Notes under the pieces: generated by a model | The model's database searches: none | What the model saw: the letters and a program-made list of their open reading frames with translations, nothing else | Told to the model about the DNA's origin: nothing | Position numbers and translations under genes: made by a program | Shown: positions 40,386 to 48,278 of the stretch, in pieces | How positions within the stretch are numbered: position 1 is the first letter of the stretch | Layout of the letters: every line of letters starts with the position of its first letter | Source: Streptomyces sp. NBC_00539 | GTDB lineage: Bacteria > Actinomycetota > Actinomycetes > Streptomycetales > Streptomycetaceae | Assembly (NCBI RefSeq): GCF_036346105.1 | Contig: NZ_CP107812.1 | Span: forward strand, 372,001 to 436,000 | Length of the DNA: 64,000 bases | Reading direction: 5' to 3'

Positions 40386-41393
40386 TCAGGGTTCGACGAT
40401 AAACCGGTCCCCCTTGTGGAGGTTGCAGATCCAATGACTTAGCTGGACGTTGCTAAGTGAGTGTTCGCCACCAGCCGTTAGAGGTATTCGATGGTCCAGA
40501 GTGGCGCTCCACATGTCAGGCCACGCCCGCTGCGGATCGACGGGGGTACGGCAGATCTGGCAGCACCACTCATCTCGTTCGTAGACAACGAAAGGATCCA
40601 ATCGCTCGATCGTGCCGTCGATACCCAACTTGCGCATGCGCGCCGCATAGCTGCCTGCCGAGCGAGACTCGCGCTTCAGCCGCTCCGATCTGGAGGCATA
40701 CGCCGGCGTCCACATCCGGGGCACCGAGTGCCGACCGCATACGTAAGCCGACCAGGTGTACTCCTGGCCGTTGACGTCTACGTCGCGGATGATCTCGCCG
40801 TACCAGCGCCACGTGCCCCCCTCAGCCTCGAAGGCTGCGAACGTTTCGAGACGACGGAGCCCCAGGTATGGGCCCAGGATCAGACTGGTCGGCGTCCACG
40901 AGGCATCAGTGAGGTAGTAAAACGCCGAGCCGGTCTGCGTATGAATGGCTGCAGCCACGCGACTGAGATCCCAGCGATCCGTGCGGAGTTCACTGGGCAG
41001 AACGTGGGAAGGAAGGTCTACCGCCCGGTGCACCGCAGTCATCGACCCATGTCGTTCCACCAGATCTCCGGGCTTCGGGGAGTAGCCGAAGAGCTCGTAT
41101 GGGAAGGAAGCCTCCGCTGCCAAGGTGCGGAACACCCGAGGTGGCCGTGGAGGCTGCGGATCGGGTGCGAACACAGGCGGCGGGGTGAACTCACCACGCT
41201 CGACCTTCCGATTGAACCGACGGTTCAGGTTCAGATTGCAGCGCGGCGAACACACGTGCCGATCACGATGCTTCCAATGCGCGTTAGCCGGTACAGGCTG
41301 GTCGCAGACCCGACAAGGCTCACCACCCTTCGCGCGACTCTCAGCCAGAAGCTGCTCATCGCGCCACTCCCAGTACGCGCTGTCATTGCCCAT
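40386..41393 (-). CDS. HNH endonuclease
   Basis: A 335-residue protein from ATG 41393 with AGGGGAAACC just upstream. The N-terminus has a zinc site (CRVCDQPVPANAHWKH, CSPRC). The C-terminal HNH domain is clear: DEWCCQICRTPVD, SATLDHRIPLTAGGEHSLSN and VQLSHWICNLHKG. HNH nucleases act in restriction, homing or mobile-element functions. It sits next to the Mrr-like pair and may be part of the same defence cluster, although it is on the opposite strand. Confidence 0.85.
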   Translation of the reverse strand: MGNDSAYWEWRDEQLLAESRAKGGEPCRVCDQPVPANAHWKHRDRHVCSPRCNLNLNRRFNRKVERGEFTPPPVFAPDPQPPRPPRVFRTLAAEASFPYELFGYSPKPGDLVERHGSMTAVHRAVDLPSHVLPSELRTDRWDLSRVAAAIHTQTGSAFYYLTDASWTPTSLILGPYLGLRRLETFAAFEAEGGTWRWYGEIIRDVDVNGQEYTWSAYVCGRHSVPRMWTPAYASRSERLKRESRSAGSYAARMRKLGIDGTIERLDPFVVYERDEWCCQICRTPVDPQRAWPDMWSATLDHRIPLTAGGEHSLSNVQLSHWICNLHKGDRFIVEP

Positions 41394-42114
41394 GGTTTCC
41401 CCTTGTGTATGTGTCGGTGGGAGCCGAGCCCATGAAGGTCACCACCGGTTTGGGCCAGCTTGTCAGCGGAAGTACCCAGCGCGCAGGTCGTCCACGAAGG
41501 CGGTCAAGGCACTCGAGGCGTTGGCGTGCCTTGCAGGCGTAGTGGCCTTCGCGGGCTCGCGGTGAACTGACCGGAGGCGAGGCCCCCCGGCTGCTGAGGT
41601 GAGAACTCTTCCTCCCGGTACACCGCGGTCCGTCACCGTGCGTAAGAGGTGTGCGGGTGCGGACGATGCCCTGCGCTCCCGCATCACGGTGCGCTCCACC
41701 GGGTGGCTGGTGGGGAAGGTTGCGCTAGTAGCGGGAGCTGCCCCTGCCCGGCCCCGACTTCGCCCACACCATCCGTACCCTTCTGGCCGCGGCCGCTGAC
41801 CAACCCGACAGCCCCAGCGACATCCCGGCCCGCCCTCAAGCCCGTACCACCCGGCGGCGAAACACCGACCGCGCCACACGACGCACACGCCGCAAGGTCG
41901 ACGAGGCAGCGACCCACTGAACTACAGCCGGCGGCTCCCCCGGCGGTCTGCCGCCGAGGGAGCCGACCGGGGTGCTCTTCCTCGTTTCGGTGACGTGGTG
42001 TGCTCAGCGATGGCCGGTGGTCGGGCGAGAGGCGCACTGGTGCGGGCTCGATGACGGTGGAGTCGGTTGCATGACGATGCCGGGGCCGCGCGGCGCAGTA
42101 ATCGCACGGCGTTG
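41394..42114. other. Decayed region without intact gene
   Basis: About 720 bases. A plus-strand stretch from about 41730 to 41921 reads like the C-terminus of a plasmid protein (ELPLPGPDFAHTIRTLLAAA and a basic tail) but follows a stop and has no start, so it is a remnant. Nothing else supported. Confidence 0.4.
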
Positions 42115-42318
42115 TCAGGCGTCGTTGTCGCCGGGGAGGGGCGGCATTTCCTTCCTCCAGTGGTCGAGTTGGAGCAGGTGGCAACCGGCGGGGCGCCAGC
42201 GGTCCCGGATGACTTCTCTCAGCGGGAAGGGCGATTGGGCGCTGAGGACCAGGTACACCAGCTCCTCGGTGATCGTGGGGCAGAGGGGACAGGCGATTCC
42301 GGCTCGTGTGATTTCCAT
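42115..42318 (-). CDS. Small Cys protein, fragment-like paralogue
   Basis: A 67-residue frame from ATG 42318: MEITRAGIACPLCPTITEEL and SAQSPFPLREVIRDRW. It is related to the C-terminal 65 residues of the 43276-43692 gene (MNITRYGEPCPLCNDPLLLA, SAQSDFPIAERITGRRC). A similar upstream sequence (CTCTCC before the ATG) is shared. It may be a small gene or the last piece of a lost longer one. Confidence 0.45.
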   Translation of the reverse strand: MEITRAGIACPLCPTITEELVYLVLSAQSPFPLREVIRDRWRPAGCHLLQLDHWRKEMPPLPGDNDA

Positions 42319-42544
42319 GCGTCGGAGAGTGCACACACCGGCGGCTTACCGTCTCGGGCTGGTGTGGCGGCCCGCCTGGCGGGCGGGCCGGTGAAGACTT
42401 AGTGATGGCTTCCCGCCCGGCGGATCAGACCCCAGACCGCGCTTTCGCACAGGGCACAAGCGATGTTCCATGGCCCGGTGATCAGCATGTCGAAGGTCAG
42501 TCCGGGTAGCGGGTGGCGCTATCTCTTCCGCGGTGTGATGGTCG

Positions 42545-42628
42545 GCGACGGCCGGCGCACCGCGCCTGCGGGGCGCCCGGGCGCGGCGAGGGCACCACCG
42601 CGGCGCGGTGCGACGGCCGGCGCACCGC
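42545..42628. repeat. Pair of 20-bp direct repeats
   Basis: GCGACGGCCGGCGCACCGCG occurs near 42546-42565 and again near 42610-42629, in the extremely GC-rich stretch upstream of the parB-derived gene. Confidence 0.55.
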
Positions 42629-42677
42629 GGACACACCGCTGCGGGCCGCCGCCCCCCAACCATGACGCCGTAGCGTC

Positions 42678-43097
42678 GTGCCGACTCAGCCTTCGGCCCC
42701 TGCGAGCGATAACGCCGTTATCAGCCCGCTGGCTGCCCACTTAACCTCGGTCCCGCAGAAGACCGATAACGCCGTTATCACCTCCAAGACACAGAACCGG
42801 CGCGCCGAGCACCCGCCGACTGATAAGGGCGTTATCACCGACGAAGCCCCGTCCGCACGTCCAATGGACCTTCAGCCGGTGCCTCCTGTGCCGTGGCACG
42901 ACGGCAACGCCGTTATGGACCTCGTCATGGCCACCCTGGATGAAGACCAGCGAAGCCGATTCCTCCATCGCTATGTCGAGCGCAGCGGCAGCAAGGAGGC
43001 ATTGGTCCCTGACCTCGCGCGTGGCCTCCCCCGAGAAGGGCGCCTCCAACTCGCTTCGATCTTGTCCGCAGTCGCGGCCGACCTGGGCGCTCTCTGA
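42678..43097 (+). CDS. ParB C-terminal-domain protein with embedded palindromes
   Basis: A 139-residue frame from GTG 42678 without a clear ribosome site. Its last 70 residues (VPWHDGNAVMDLVMATL, RSRFLHRYVERSGSKEAL, GLPREGRLQLASIL) closely match the ParB C-terminus (VPWHDGIAVMDLALAEL, RSRLLHRYIERSGSTEGL, GLPQEGRRQLAEIL). The N-terminal part is an unstructured linker containing DNAVI-type repeats, encoded by palindromic DNA. The ParB nuclease-like and HTH domains are absent. It is either a parB remnant or a small dimerising adaptor. Confidence 0.6.
   Translation: MPTQPSAPASDNAVISPLAAHLTSVPQKTDNAVITSKTQNRRAEHPPTDKGVITDEAPSARPMDLQPVPPVPWHDGNAVMDLVMATLDEDQRSRFLHRYVERSGSKEALVPDLARGLPREGRLQLASILSAVAADLGAL
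42708..42836. repeat. Three GATAACGCCGTTATC palindromes
   Basis: Perfect copies at 42708-42722 and 42765-42779, and one imperfect copy (GATAAGGGCGTTATC) at 42822-42836. The inner AACGCCGTT recurs at 42906-42914. They share the ACGCCGT centre with the parS-like sites but differ in the outer arms. Confidence 0.75.
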
Positions 43098-43141
43098 TCG
43101 ACATACCGATCAAGGACTGGGCTCATGCAGTGCTCATCCTC

Positions 43142-43172
43142 AGAGGCCGGATTCGGAGAGATTCCGGCCTCT
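43142..43172 (+). terminator. Hairpin after the ParB-C gene
   Basis: AGAGGCCGGA (43142-43151) pairs perfectly with TCCGGCCTCT (43163-43172), followed by TCGTCT. Confidence 0.7.
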
Positions 43173-43275
43173 TCGTCTGGATGGACCGTTGCGCAGCTGG
43201 GGAGCTATAGAGCGCAGTGGAACTCCGGGGCGGGCGGGGCTCGTGGGGGTGGGGCGCAGCATTCGCACGGCACCA

Positions 43276-43692
43276 TCAGCTGTCGCCGTAGTGCTCCCAC
43301 ATCACCTCCACCCACTCGGGCCGGTCCGCCTGGCAGCCGGAGCATCGGCGCCCTGTGATGCGCTCGGCGATGGGGAAGTCGGACTGCGCAGAGTGCCCTT
43401 GGAGCACTGCCAAGAGCAGCGGATCGTTGCAGAGGGGGCAGGGCTCGCCGTACCTGGTGATGTTCATGCGGGGGAGAGTGCGAACCTCGGCGCGGATTCG
43501 ACGAGCGATGATGCTGCTCGCTGCGGCTGGCGGCAGCACCGTCCCCATTTTTGTCGGCCAGTAATGGGCCAGCGAAGTGCCTTCTGGCGTGAGACGCGCC
43601 CCCGCCTCGTCGAAGCGGGGGGCTTTGGTGAAGGTCGCGCCGAATGGCGCCTCGCCGGTGAAGGTCGCGCCGTCGAACCGGGCGGCGTCCAT
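43276..43692 (-). pseudogene. 5'-truncated pentapeptide-repeat protein
   Basis: From ATG 43692, 138 residues. Pentapeptide repeats (ARFDGATFTGEAPFGATF) begin before the ATG (ARFHRATFNGTAWFEHALF) and run upstream into a stop at about 43784, so the natural start is missing. After the repeats comes a linker and then the Cys-containing end MNITRYGEPCPLCN and CSGCQADRPEW. Pentapeptide proteins often mimic DNA or act as membrane toxins. This copy is probably dead. Confidence 0.55.
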
Positions 43693-43759
43693 GAAGAGCG
43701 CGTGCTCGAACCAGGCGGTGCCGTTAAAGGTCGCGCGATGGAACCTAGCAGTGTCATTG

Positions 43760-44110
43760 GAGCCCGTGACGTGGAAACGGCGTCACCCTCAACGTCACGC
43801 TCTCTTTTGGTTCACTACCAGCGCGCGGCGCTCGAATTCCTCATCGGTTTCGCCTGCTCGGCCTGCTTGAGTCGCCTACTCCATCCGCCGTACGGGCGGT
43901 TACACGCAAACCCTCTCACCGTTCCCCCGACTCGACATGCCGTGCATCCGGCGAGACGATGGAACGGCGTCCCCGGATCTCTGGAGCCGCGGTCGGCCCT
44001 GCAATGCAGACGTTCTTCGACCGCGGTGGCCTCTCGGGCGCCAATACGGGCTACTCAGCCTGGTACCGCATACCAAGTGCCCACGATTTCCCTAAAAAGA
44101 AGGTGCATCG
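43760..44110. other. Promoter-length spacer
   Basis: About 350 bases upstream of the secreted-protein gene, less GC-biased than its surroundings near 44060-44110 (CCCTAAAAAGAAGG). No gene recognised. Confidence 0.35.
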
Positions 44111-44608
44111 ATGAACAGGCGTATGCGAATAGCTGTAATGTCTCCCCTCTCGATTTCGGCACTGGCACTCGGTTCGGTGACGTTCTTCGCGACACCGGCA
44201 CAATCGGCCAGCTCGTCCTGCGCGATGGCCCAGGGCGCAGCGGGAACTACGATCACGGTCACCGGCAAGAATTTCGTGCCGAACAAGACCGTGATCGTCG
44301 ACTCCGGCGGCGCGGACGCCACTATCAAAGCGAACGTCAACGGCGCATTCACACTGCTGTTGCCCGGCGCAACAGGCACGGTCACCGCACAGCAGGTCAA
44401 TGGAGCTGCAGTCAAATGCGGATCGGTCGAGGAGCAGGAGGCGTCCGAAAGTAGGGCCTCGTTTGACGAGGGCTGGCAGGCGGGATTCAAGAGGGGCAAG
44501 GCCACCTGCAAGACGACGCCGCTGCAGGGCGACGTTGCGAACACCGAGCAGTTCAACAAAGGCTTCGCGGCCGGCGCAAGTGACGCAGTGCAAAAGTTCT
44601 GCCGGTAG
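44111..44608 (+). CDS. Secreted protein with IPT/TIG-like domain
   Basis: A 165-residue protein from ATG 44111 (AGAAGG upstream). Residues 1-32 form a signal peptide (MNRRMRIAVMSPLSISALAL, then ATPAQSA cleavage region). The next 70 residues are beta-rich (AGTTITVTGKNFVPNKTVIV, GAFTLLLPGATGTVTAQQ), like an IPT/TIG Ig fold. The last 55 residues are charged with Cys residues (FDEGWQAGFKRGKATC, FCR), possibly disulfide-linked. Extracellular function unknown. Confidence 0.65.
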   Translation: MNRRMRIAVMSPLSISALALGSVTFFATPAQSASSSCAMAQGAAGTTITVTGKNFVPNKTVIVDSGGADATIKANVNGAFTLLLPGATGTVTAQQVNGAAVKCGSVEEQEASESRASFDEGWQAGFKRGKATCKTTPLQGDVANTEQFNKGFAAGASDAVQKFCR

Positions 44609-44826
44609 GACTGTGGTCGTGACAGGCATGCAACTCAGCAATGTCCAGCGGTAGCTCGTCGCGCCGTACCTGCCGATCGGTAGGTACGGCCCGTACTCCG
44701 AGCGGTTCCGGTCCAGTGCCTAAGGGCTGTCTACCTGTCCAGCCTGCCGGCAGATTTGGGGCACAGGCGGTGCCTGATCGGTACTGGATCGTCTGTTACC
44801 TACTGACCGGCGTAGAGGGCAGCAGC

Positions 44827-45081
44827 TCACTCCTCGCCAGGTTCGGGACTCCACACGGTTGGGCCGCCGCCGCGCCACTCGATCAATCGCGTGTCGTCCA
44901 GGTCGACGTTGTCGGGGTCGAGGCCGGCGCGGCGAAGGAACTCGAATAGGTCGGCGGGGCCGAGGGCGCGGCCGAGGATTTCGCCGTCGCAGCGGACCCG
45001 GCGTCCGCCCTGGGCGTCGGGCGGGTAGACGATGATGCGCGGGGCGGGACTCATCCCTCCACCCTGCTGCGAGGTGGTCAT
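44827..45081 (-). CDS. Small Streptomyces-type hypothetical protein
   Basis: An 84-residue protein from ATG 45081; ATG 45054 is an alternative. It reads APRIIVYPPDAQGGRRVRCDG, ILGRALGPADLFEFLRRAGLD and DDTRLIEWRGGGPTVW, a compact alpha/beta protein seen in many Streptomyces. The start overlaps the end of the DUF6233 gene (AATGA), so it was part of that operon. Confidence 0.6.
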   Translation of the reverse strand: MTTSQQGGGMSPAPRIIVYPPDAQGGRRVRCDGEILGRALGPADLFEFLRRAGLDPDNVDLDDTRLIEWRGGGPTVWSPEPGEE

Positions 45082-45412
45082 TCCAGCACTCCGAGTGCGG
45101 TGTCGGGGCGGCATTGGGGGCAGGCGGGGACGCCTTGGGCCTTGGGCGAGTAGGTCGCGGATCTGGTCGGCGGTGGCGGGGGCGCAACGTTTGCCCGTGT
45201 CCCAGCACGTTCCGACGTGGACGCGGCCCGGGGGTCGGCCGGCGCCGATCTCGCGCTCGACCAACCACGCGGGCGGCTCCTTCGGCGGGCGTCGGCGCGC
45301 GGCGGCCTCCTCGGCGGCCTCGGCAGCGTTCAGCGCCCGCTCGGCCGAGCTCGCCGCGCAGGTAGGTGACCAGCGTCCGCAGACGCGGCATATCCGGAGG
45401 CAGGACGGACAC
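45078..45412 (-). pseudogene. DUF6233-like gene with two frameshifts
   Basis: Three frames in sequence match the DUF6233 pattern: LPPDMPRLRTLVTYLRGELG from GTG 45412, then after a shift near 45340 LNAAEAAEEAAARRR and PPAWLVEREIGAGRPPGRVH, GTCWDTGKRCAPATADQIRD, then after a shift near 45135 VPACPQCRPDTALGVLE to the stop at 45078. The full-length protein would have about 110 residues. Function of the family is unknown. Confidence 0.55.
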
Positions 45413-45415
45413 GGT

Positions 45416-45586
45416 TCAGCCTCCGTACTGCGCCTGCCGCAGCGCCCTGCAGGCCCCGCACAGCGGGTTCCCGCCCGTCCCGTACCTGCATGTGGGGGCG
45501 TGGCACCGGGCGCATGGTCCGGTCTGGCTCGGCGCCCACGTGACGGCTTGCGGGCGGGGCTGGGGGGTGTGCTCGGGCTCGTTCAT
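45416..45586 (-). CDS. 56-residue zinc-ribbon-like protein
   Basis: From ATG 45586, overlapping the upstream stop. Two Cys pairs (CARCHAPTC and CGAC) suggest a small zinc ribbon. It directly precedes the DUF6233 remnant. Confidence 0.5.
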   Translation of the reverse strand: MNEPEHTPQPRPQAVTWAPSQTGPCARCHAPTCRYGTGGNPLCGACRALRQAQYGG

Positions 45587-45837
45587 GCCGTCTCCCGTTC
45601 CGCGGGTGTCGGAGTGTGGCTGCGGGCGGCGCGGCGCAGCTCGACGCCGCCGGCCCGCCAGCCGGCGGGGGCCGTCCAGTACGGATGGGTGTACAGGCGC
45701 CCGGACAGGAGGATCAGCCGGCGCCGCAGCGCGGTCGAACCGGAGGCGGGCGGGGCCTCGGCGAGATCGGTGTAAGTACGCAGCCACGCCCTTTGGAGGG
45801 CGAGCAGGTTATCGGGGAAACGGAACGGTGGCCTCAC
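45583..45837 (-). CDS. Small Streptomyces-type hypothetical protein
   Basis: An 84-residue protein from GTG 45837, with GGAGGA immediately upstream: RFPDNLLALQRAWLRTYTDLA, STALRRRLILLSGRLYTHPYW. Typical of a family of short helical proteins in Streptomyces accessory regions that end in an Arg-rich segment. It is the first of a four-gene minus-strand operon of small proteins (45837 to 44827). Function unknown. Confidence 0.55.
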   Translation of the reverse strand: MRPPFRFPDNLLALQRAWLRTYTDLAEAPPASGSTALRRRLILLSGRLYTHPYWTAPAGWRAGGVELRRAARSHTPTPAERETA

Positions 45838-46083
45838 TCCTCCATTGCAACACGCGTTCGAATATCTACGCGAGTGTCGCCACCGGGTCACGACGCGGAT
45901 GTGTGGTCGGCGGCGTGCTGGCGGTGGGCGCAGGAGGCGCAAGGCGGTGATCGCGGGGCGGTCACGCCGTACGCGGCGCGCAGCCCCGCGGCCGGCGCGG
46001 CTTGCGGCCCCGCCCGCCGGGCCGCCGCGCTCGGTCCGGGTGAGGCTGGTCCCGGGTGACGTACGAGGGCGAGGAGGCCGGTC

Positions 46084-47109
46084 ATGCTGCGTCCGCCGGT
46101 GGAGCCGATGCTGGCGCAGGCCGCCGAGGTGATCCCGCCGGTGCGTCCGCTCGCCTCCGGGGTGGCGTATGAGCAGAAGTTCGACGGGTACCGGGCGCTG
46201 GTGTTCACCCCGGCCGCCCCCGGTGGGCGGGTGCTGCTCCAGACCCGCCGCGGCTCCCTGGTCCAGGGCGCGTTCCCTGATCTTGTCGCGGCCGCCAGGC
46301 AGCTGCCGGCCGGCCTGGTCCTCGATGGCGAATTGCTGGTGTGGGACGCCGAGGCCGGTGCCCTGTCGTTCGAGGGATTGCAGCGCCGGACCGCCGCCCG
46401 CACCCGCAGCGCCCCCGGCCTGGCCGCGAAGCTGCCGGCCTTCTTCGTGGCGTTCGACGTCTTGCAGCAGAACGGCCAGGAGCTTTTGCACCTACCGTAT
46501 GTGGAGCGCCGGGCCCGCCTGGAGGCCCTGTTCGCCGACCACGTTCTGACGGCCCCGTGGACGCTGTGTCCGATGACGACGGATGCGGTCACGGCGCGGG
46601 AGTGGTTGGAGTCGTGGACGGATGTGTCGGGCGTCGAAGGCATCGTGGTCAAGCCCCTGACCAGCCGCTACATGCCGGGCCACAGGGGGGCGTGGACCAA
46701 GGTCCGGCGCCGGGACACCACCGAGGCGATCATCGGCGCCGTCACCGGCACCCTCACCCGCCCCGGCCTGCTCGTCCTCGGCCGCCACGACCAGGACGGC
46801 CGGCTCCGCGCGGTCGGCCGTACCGTACCGCTGCGCATGGAGGCGGCCCGCCTGGTCGCCGAGCACCTGACGGCCGCCGGCCCCGGTCACCCGTGGGAGG
46901 GCGTCACGTTCGCCGCGACCTGGGGGAGCCGTGACGTCCTGGACGTGCGCCTGGTCCGCCCCGACCTGGTCGCGGAGGTCAGCGCTGACCGGGCCGTCGA
47001 CCGCGGCGGGGTGTGGCGTCACCCGCTGCGGTTCAAACGGCTGCGCCTGGACGTGGCCGTGGAGGACGTTCCCTGGTTTGGGGCGGGGCCGGCGGCAGTT
47101 ACCGGTTGA
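46084..47109 (+). CDS. ATP-dependent DNA ligase (LigC-like)
   Basis: A 341-residue ligase. The nucleotidyl-transfer lysine is K32 in YEQKFDGYRA (motif I, KxDGxR). Later motifs are VLDGELLVWD, FFVAFDVLQ, VEGIVVKP and GAWTKVRR. An OB-fold C-terminus follows. The size matches the short actinobacterial LigC group used in non-homologous end joining or repair. No Ku gene lies nearby. It seals nicks using ATP. ATG 46084 follows GAGGAGG. It stands alone. Confidence 0.85.
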   Translation: MLRPPVEPMLAQAAEVIPPVRPLASGVAYEQKFDGYRALVFTPAAPGGRVLLQTRRGSLVQGAFPDLVAAARQLPAGLVLDGELLVWDAEAGALSFEGLQRRTAARTRSAPGLAAKLPAFFVAFDVLQQNGQELLHLPYVERRARLEALFADHVLTAPWTLCPMTTDAVTAREWLESWTDVSGVEGIVVKPLTSRYMPGHRGAWTKVRRRDTTEAIIGAVTGTLTRPGLLVLGRHDQDGRLRAVGRTVPLRMEAARLVAEHLTAAGPGHPWEGVTFAATWGSRDVLDVRLVRPDLVAEVSADRAVDRGGVWRHPLRFKRLRLDVAVEDVPWFGAGPAAVTG

Positions 47110-47484
47110 GCGGGTGGTGGCTAGTCCCGAGGCGGCTGCCGTGTATCCGGCGGTGCGCTTTGTGGTCGTGAAGGGGGGCGTTGTCGGGTTGTCGGGTTGT
47201 CGGGTCGTTGAGTGCCGGGCGCCGCCGGCTCCCCGCTGGGGGTGCTCCGGCGCATACGCCGGGGTGGTTGGGCTCGCGTTGTTCTGAATTGACCGCAGCT
47301 GACCGAGTCACGTTCGCTGGCTGATCATCTGTTTTGGTATCGGCTTCATTACCATACGTAATAAATTTTCTTGTACTTCTCTCTGCACACATCGGGCTCT
47401 CCTGACGCTGTACCGGTGAAGGCACCCGCCTTCACCGCCGCGCTGAGGGGGCTGCGGTGGACCGGATCGGTTGTGGGAGGGAAC
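47110..47484. other. Spacer with 8-bp tandem repeat and AT-rich pocket
   Basis: TTGTCGGG is repeated three times at about 47180-47203. An unusually AT-rich stretch (ACCATACGTAATAAATTTTC, near 47351-47370) stands out from the GC-rich background and is a plausible promoter or DNA-unwinding element for the sigma-factor operon downstream. Confidence 0.45.
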
Positions 47485-47667
47485 GTGCAGCACAGCCCTG
47501 TGACGTTGCTCGAGATCTTGCTGGGCGCCCGGGTGTTCGGCCCCGACATCCTGCGCGTCGGCCGTCGGCTGCTGAGTGCCGGGGTGCGGTTGGGGATTTC
47601 GCACATCACGACCGCGGTACCCCGGGCGGGGAACCCGGACGATCTGCGTCATGAGGTGGACAGGTGA
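47485..47667 (+). CDS. Small protein leading a sigma-factor operon
   Basis: A 60-residue protein from GTG 47485, with GGGAGG four bases upstream: SPVTLLEILLGARVFGPDIL, RRLLSAGVRLGISHIT. Its stop overlaps the sigma-factor GTG. Amphipathic, unknown function. The frame is open upstream to 47371 but the ribosome site favours 47485. Confidence 0.5.
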   Translation: MQHSPVTLLEILLGARVFGPDILRVGRRLLSAGVRLGISHITTAVPRAGNPDDLRHEVDR

Positions 47668-48278
47668 GCGCAGGGGGCTCGGACGAGCCGGGCGGTGCAG
47701 TGGGCCTGCCTGGCCGCCCCCGTTCCATAGACCAGTTGCCGGCGGCCTTCCAGGAGTCCTACTGGCGTTTCCATGACGCCGCGTATGACCGGTACTGGGG
47801 TTTCGCGTGGCAGGCCCTGGGCTGCTCGCACGCAGATGCGGACGACGCCGCGGACGCCGCGTTCGCGGGGATCGGAAAGGAATGGCTGCGTATGCAGTCG
47901 ATGAAGAACCCGGCGGGCTTCGCCTGGCGGATTCTGAAAAACCGGATCGAGGACGTGCGGCGCAAGCGCAAGAAGCAGCCGGTACCGATGGACCCGATGG
48001 ACCTCACCGCGTTCGAGCCCGACCCCGACGACAGCGCCGAAGACCCCTACCACCAGCTGACCCAGCGCATCGTGGTGCACGAGGCGATGCGGCACCTCAC
48101 CGAACGCCAGCGTGACGTCCTCAATATGACGACCCGACTCGAATACACCGACCAAGAGACCGCAGCGATCATGGGCGTCACGCCCAACACGGTCCGCACC
48201 ACCCGCAGCCAGGCCACGCAGAAACTGACCCGGCTGCTCGCCTCTGCAACGGACCACCCGGACGGGAGGACATCGTGA
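47664..48278 (+). CDS. ECF-like sigma-70 family factor
   Basis: A 204-residue sigma factor from GTG 47664. Region 2 lies in residues 28-105 (ESYWRFHDAAYDRYWGFAW, NPAGFAWRILKNRIEDVRRK). Region 4 lies in 130-190 (HLTERQRDVLNMTTRLEYTD, ETAAIMGVTPNTVRTTRSQA). The layout is that of extracytoplasmic-function sigma factors. It overlaps both neighbours by four bases, so the small protein, sigma factor and fusion protein are made together. The fusion protein would be the natural controlling partner. Confidence 0.8.
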   Translation: MSAGGSDEPGGAVGLPGRPRSIDQLPAAFQESYWRFHDAAYDRYWGFAWQALGCSHADADDAADAAFAGIGKEWLRMQSMKNPAGFAWRILKNRIEDVRRKRKKQPVPMDPMDLTAFEPDPDDSAEDPYHQLTQRIVVHEAMRHLTERQRDVLNMTTRLEYTDQETAAIMGVTPNTVRTTRSQATQKLTRLLASATDHPDGRTS

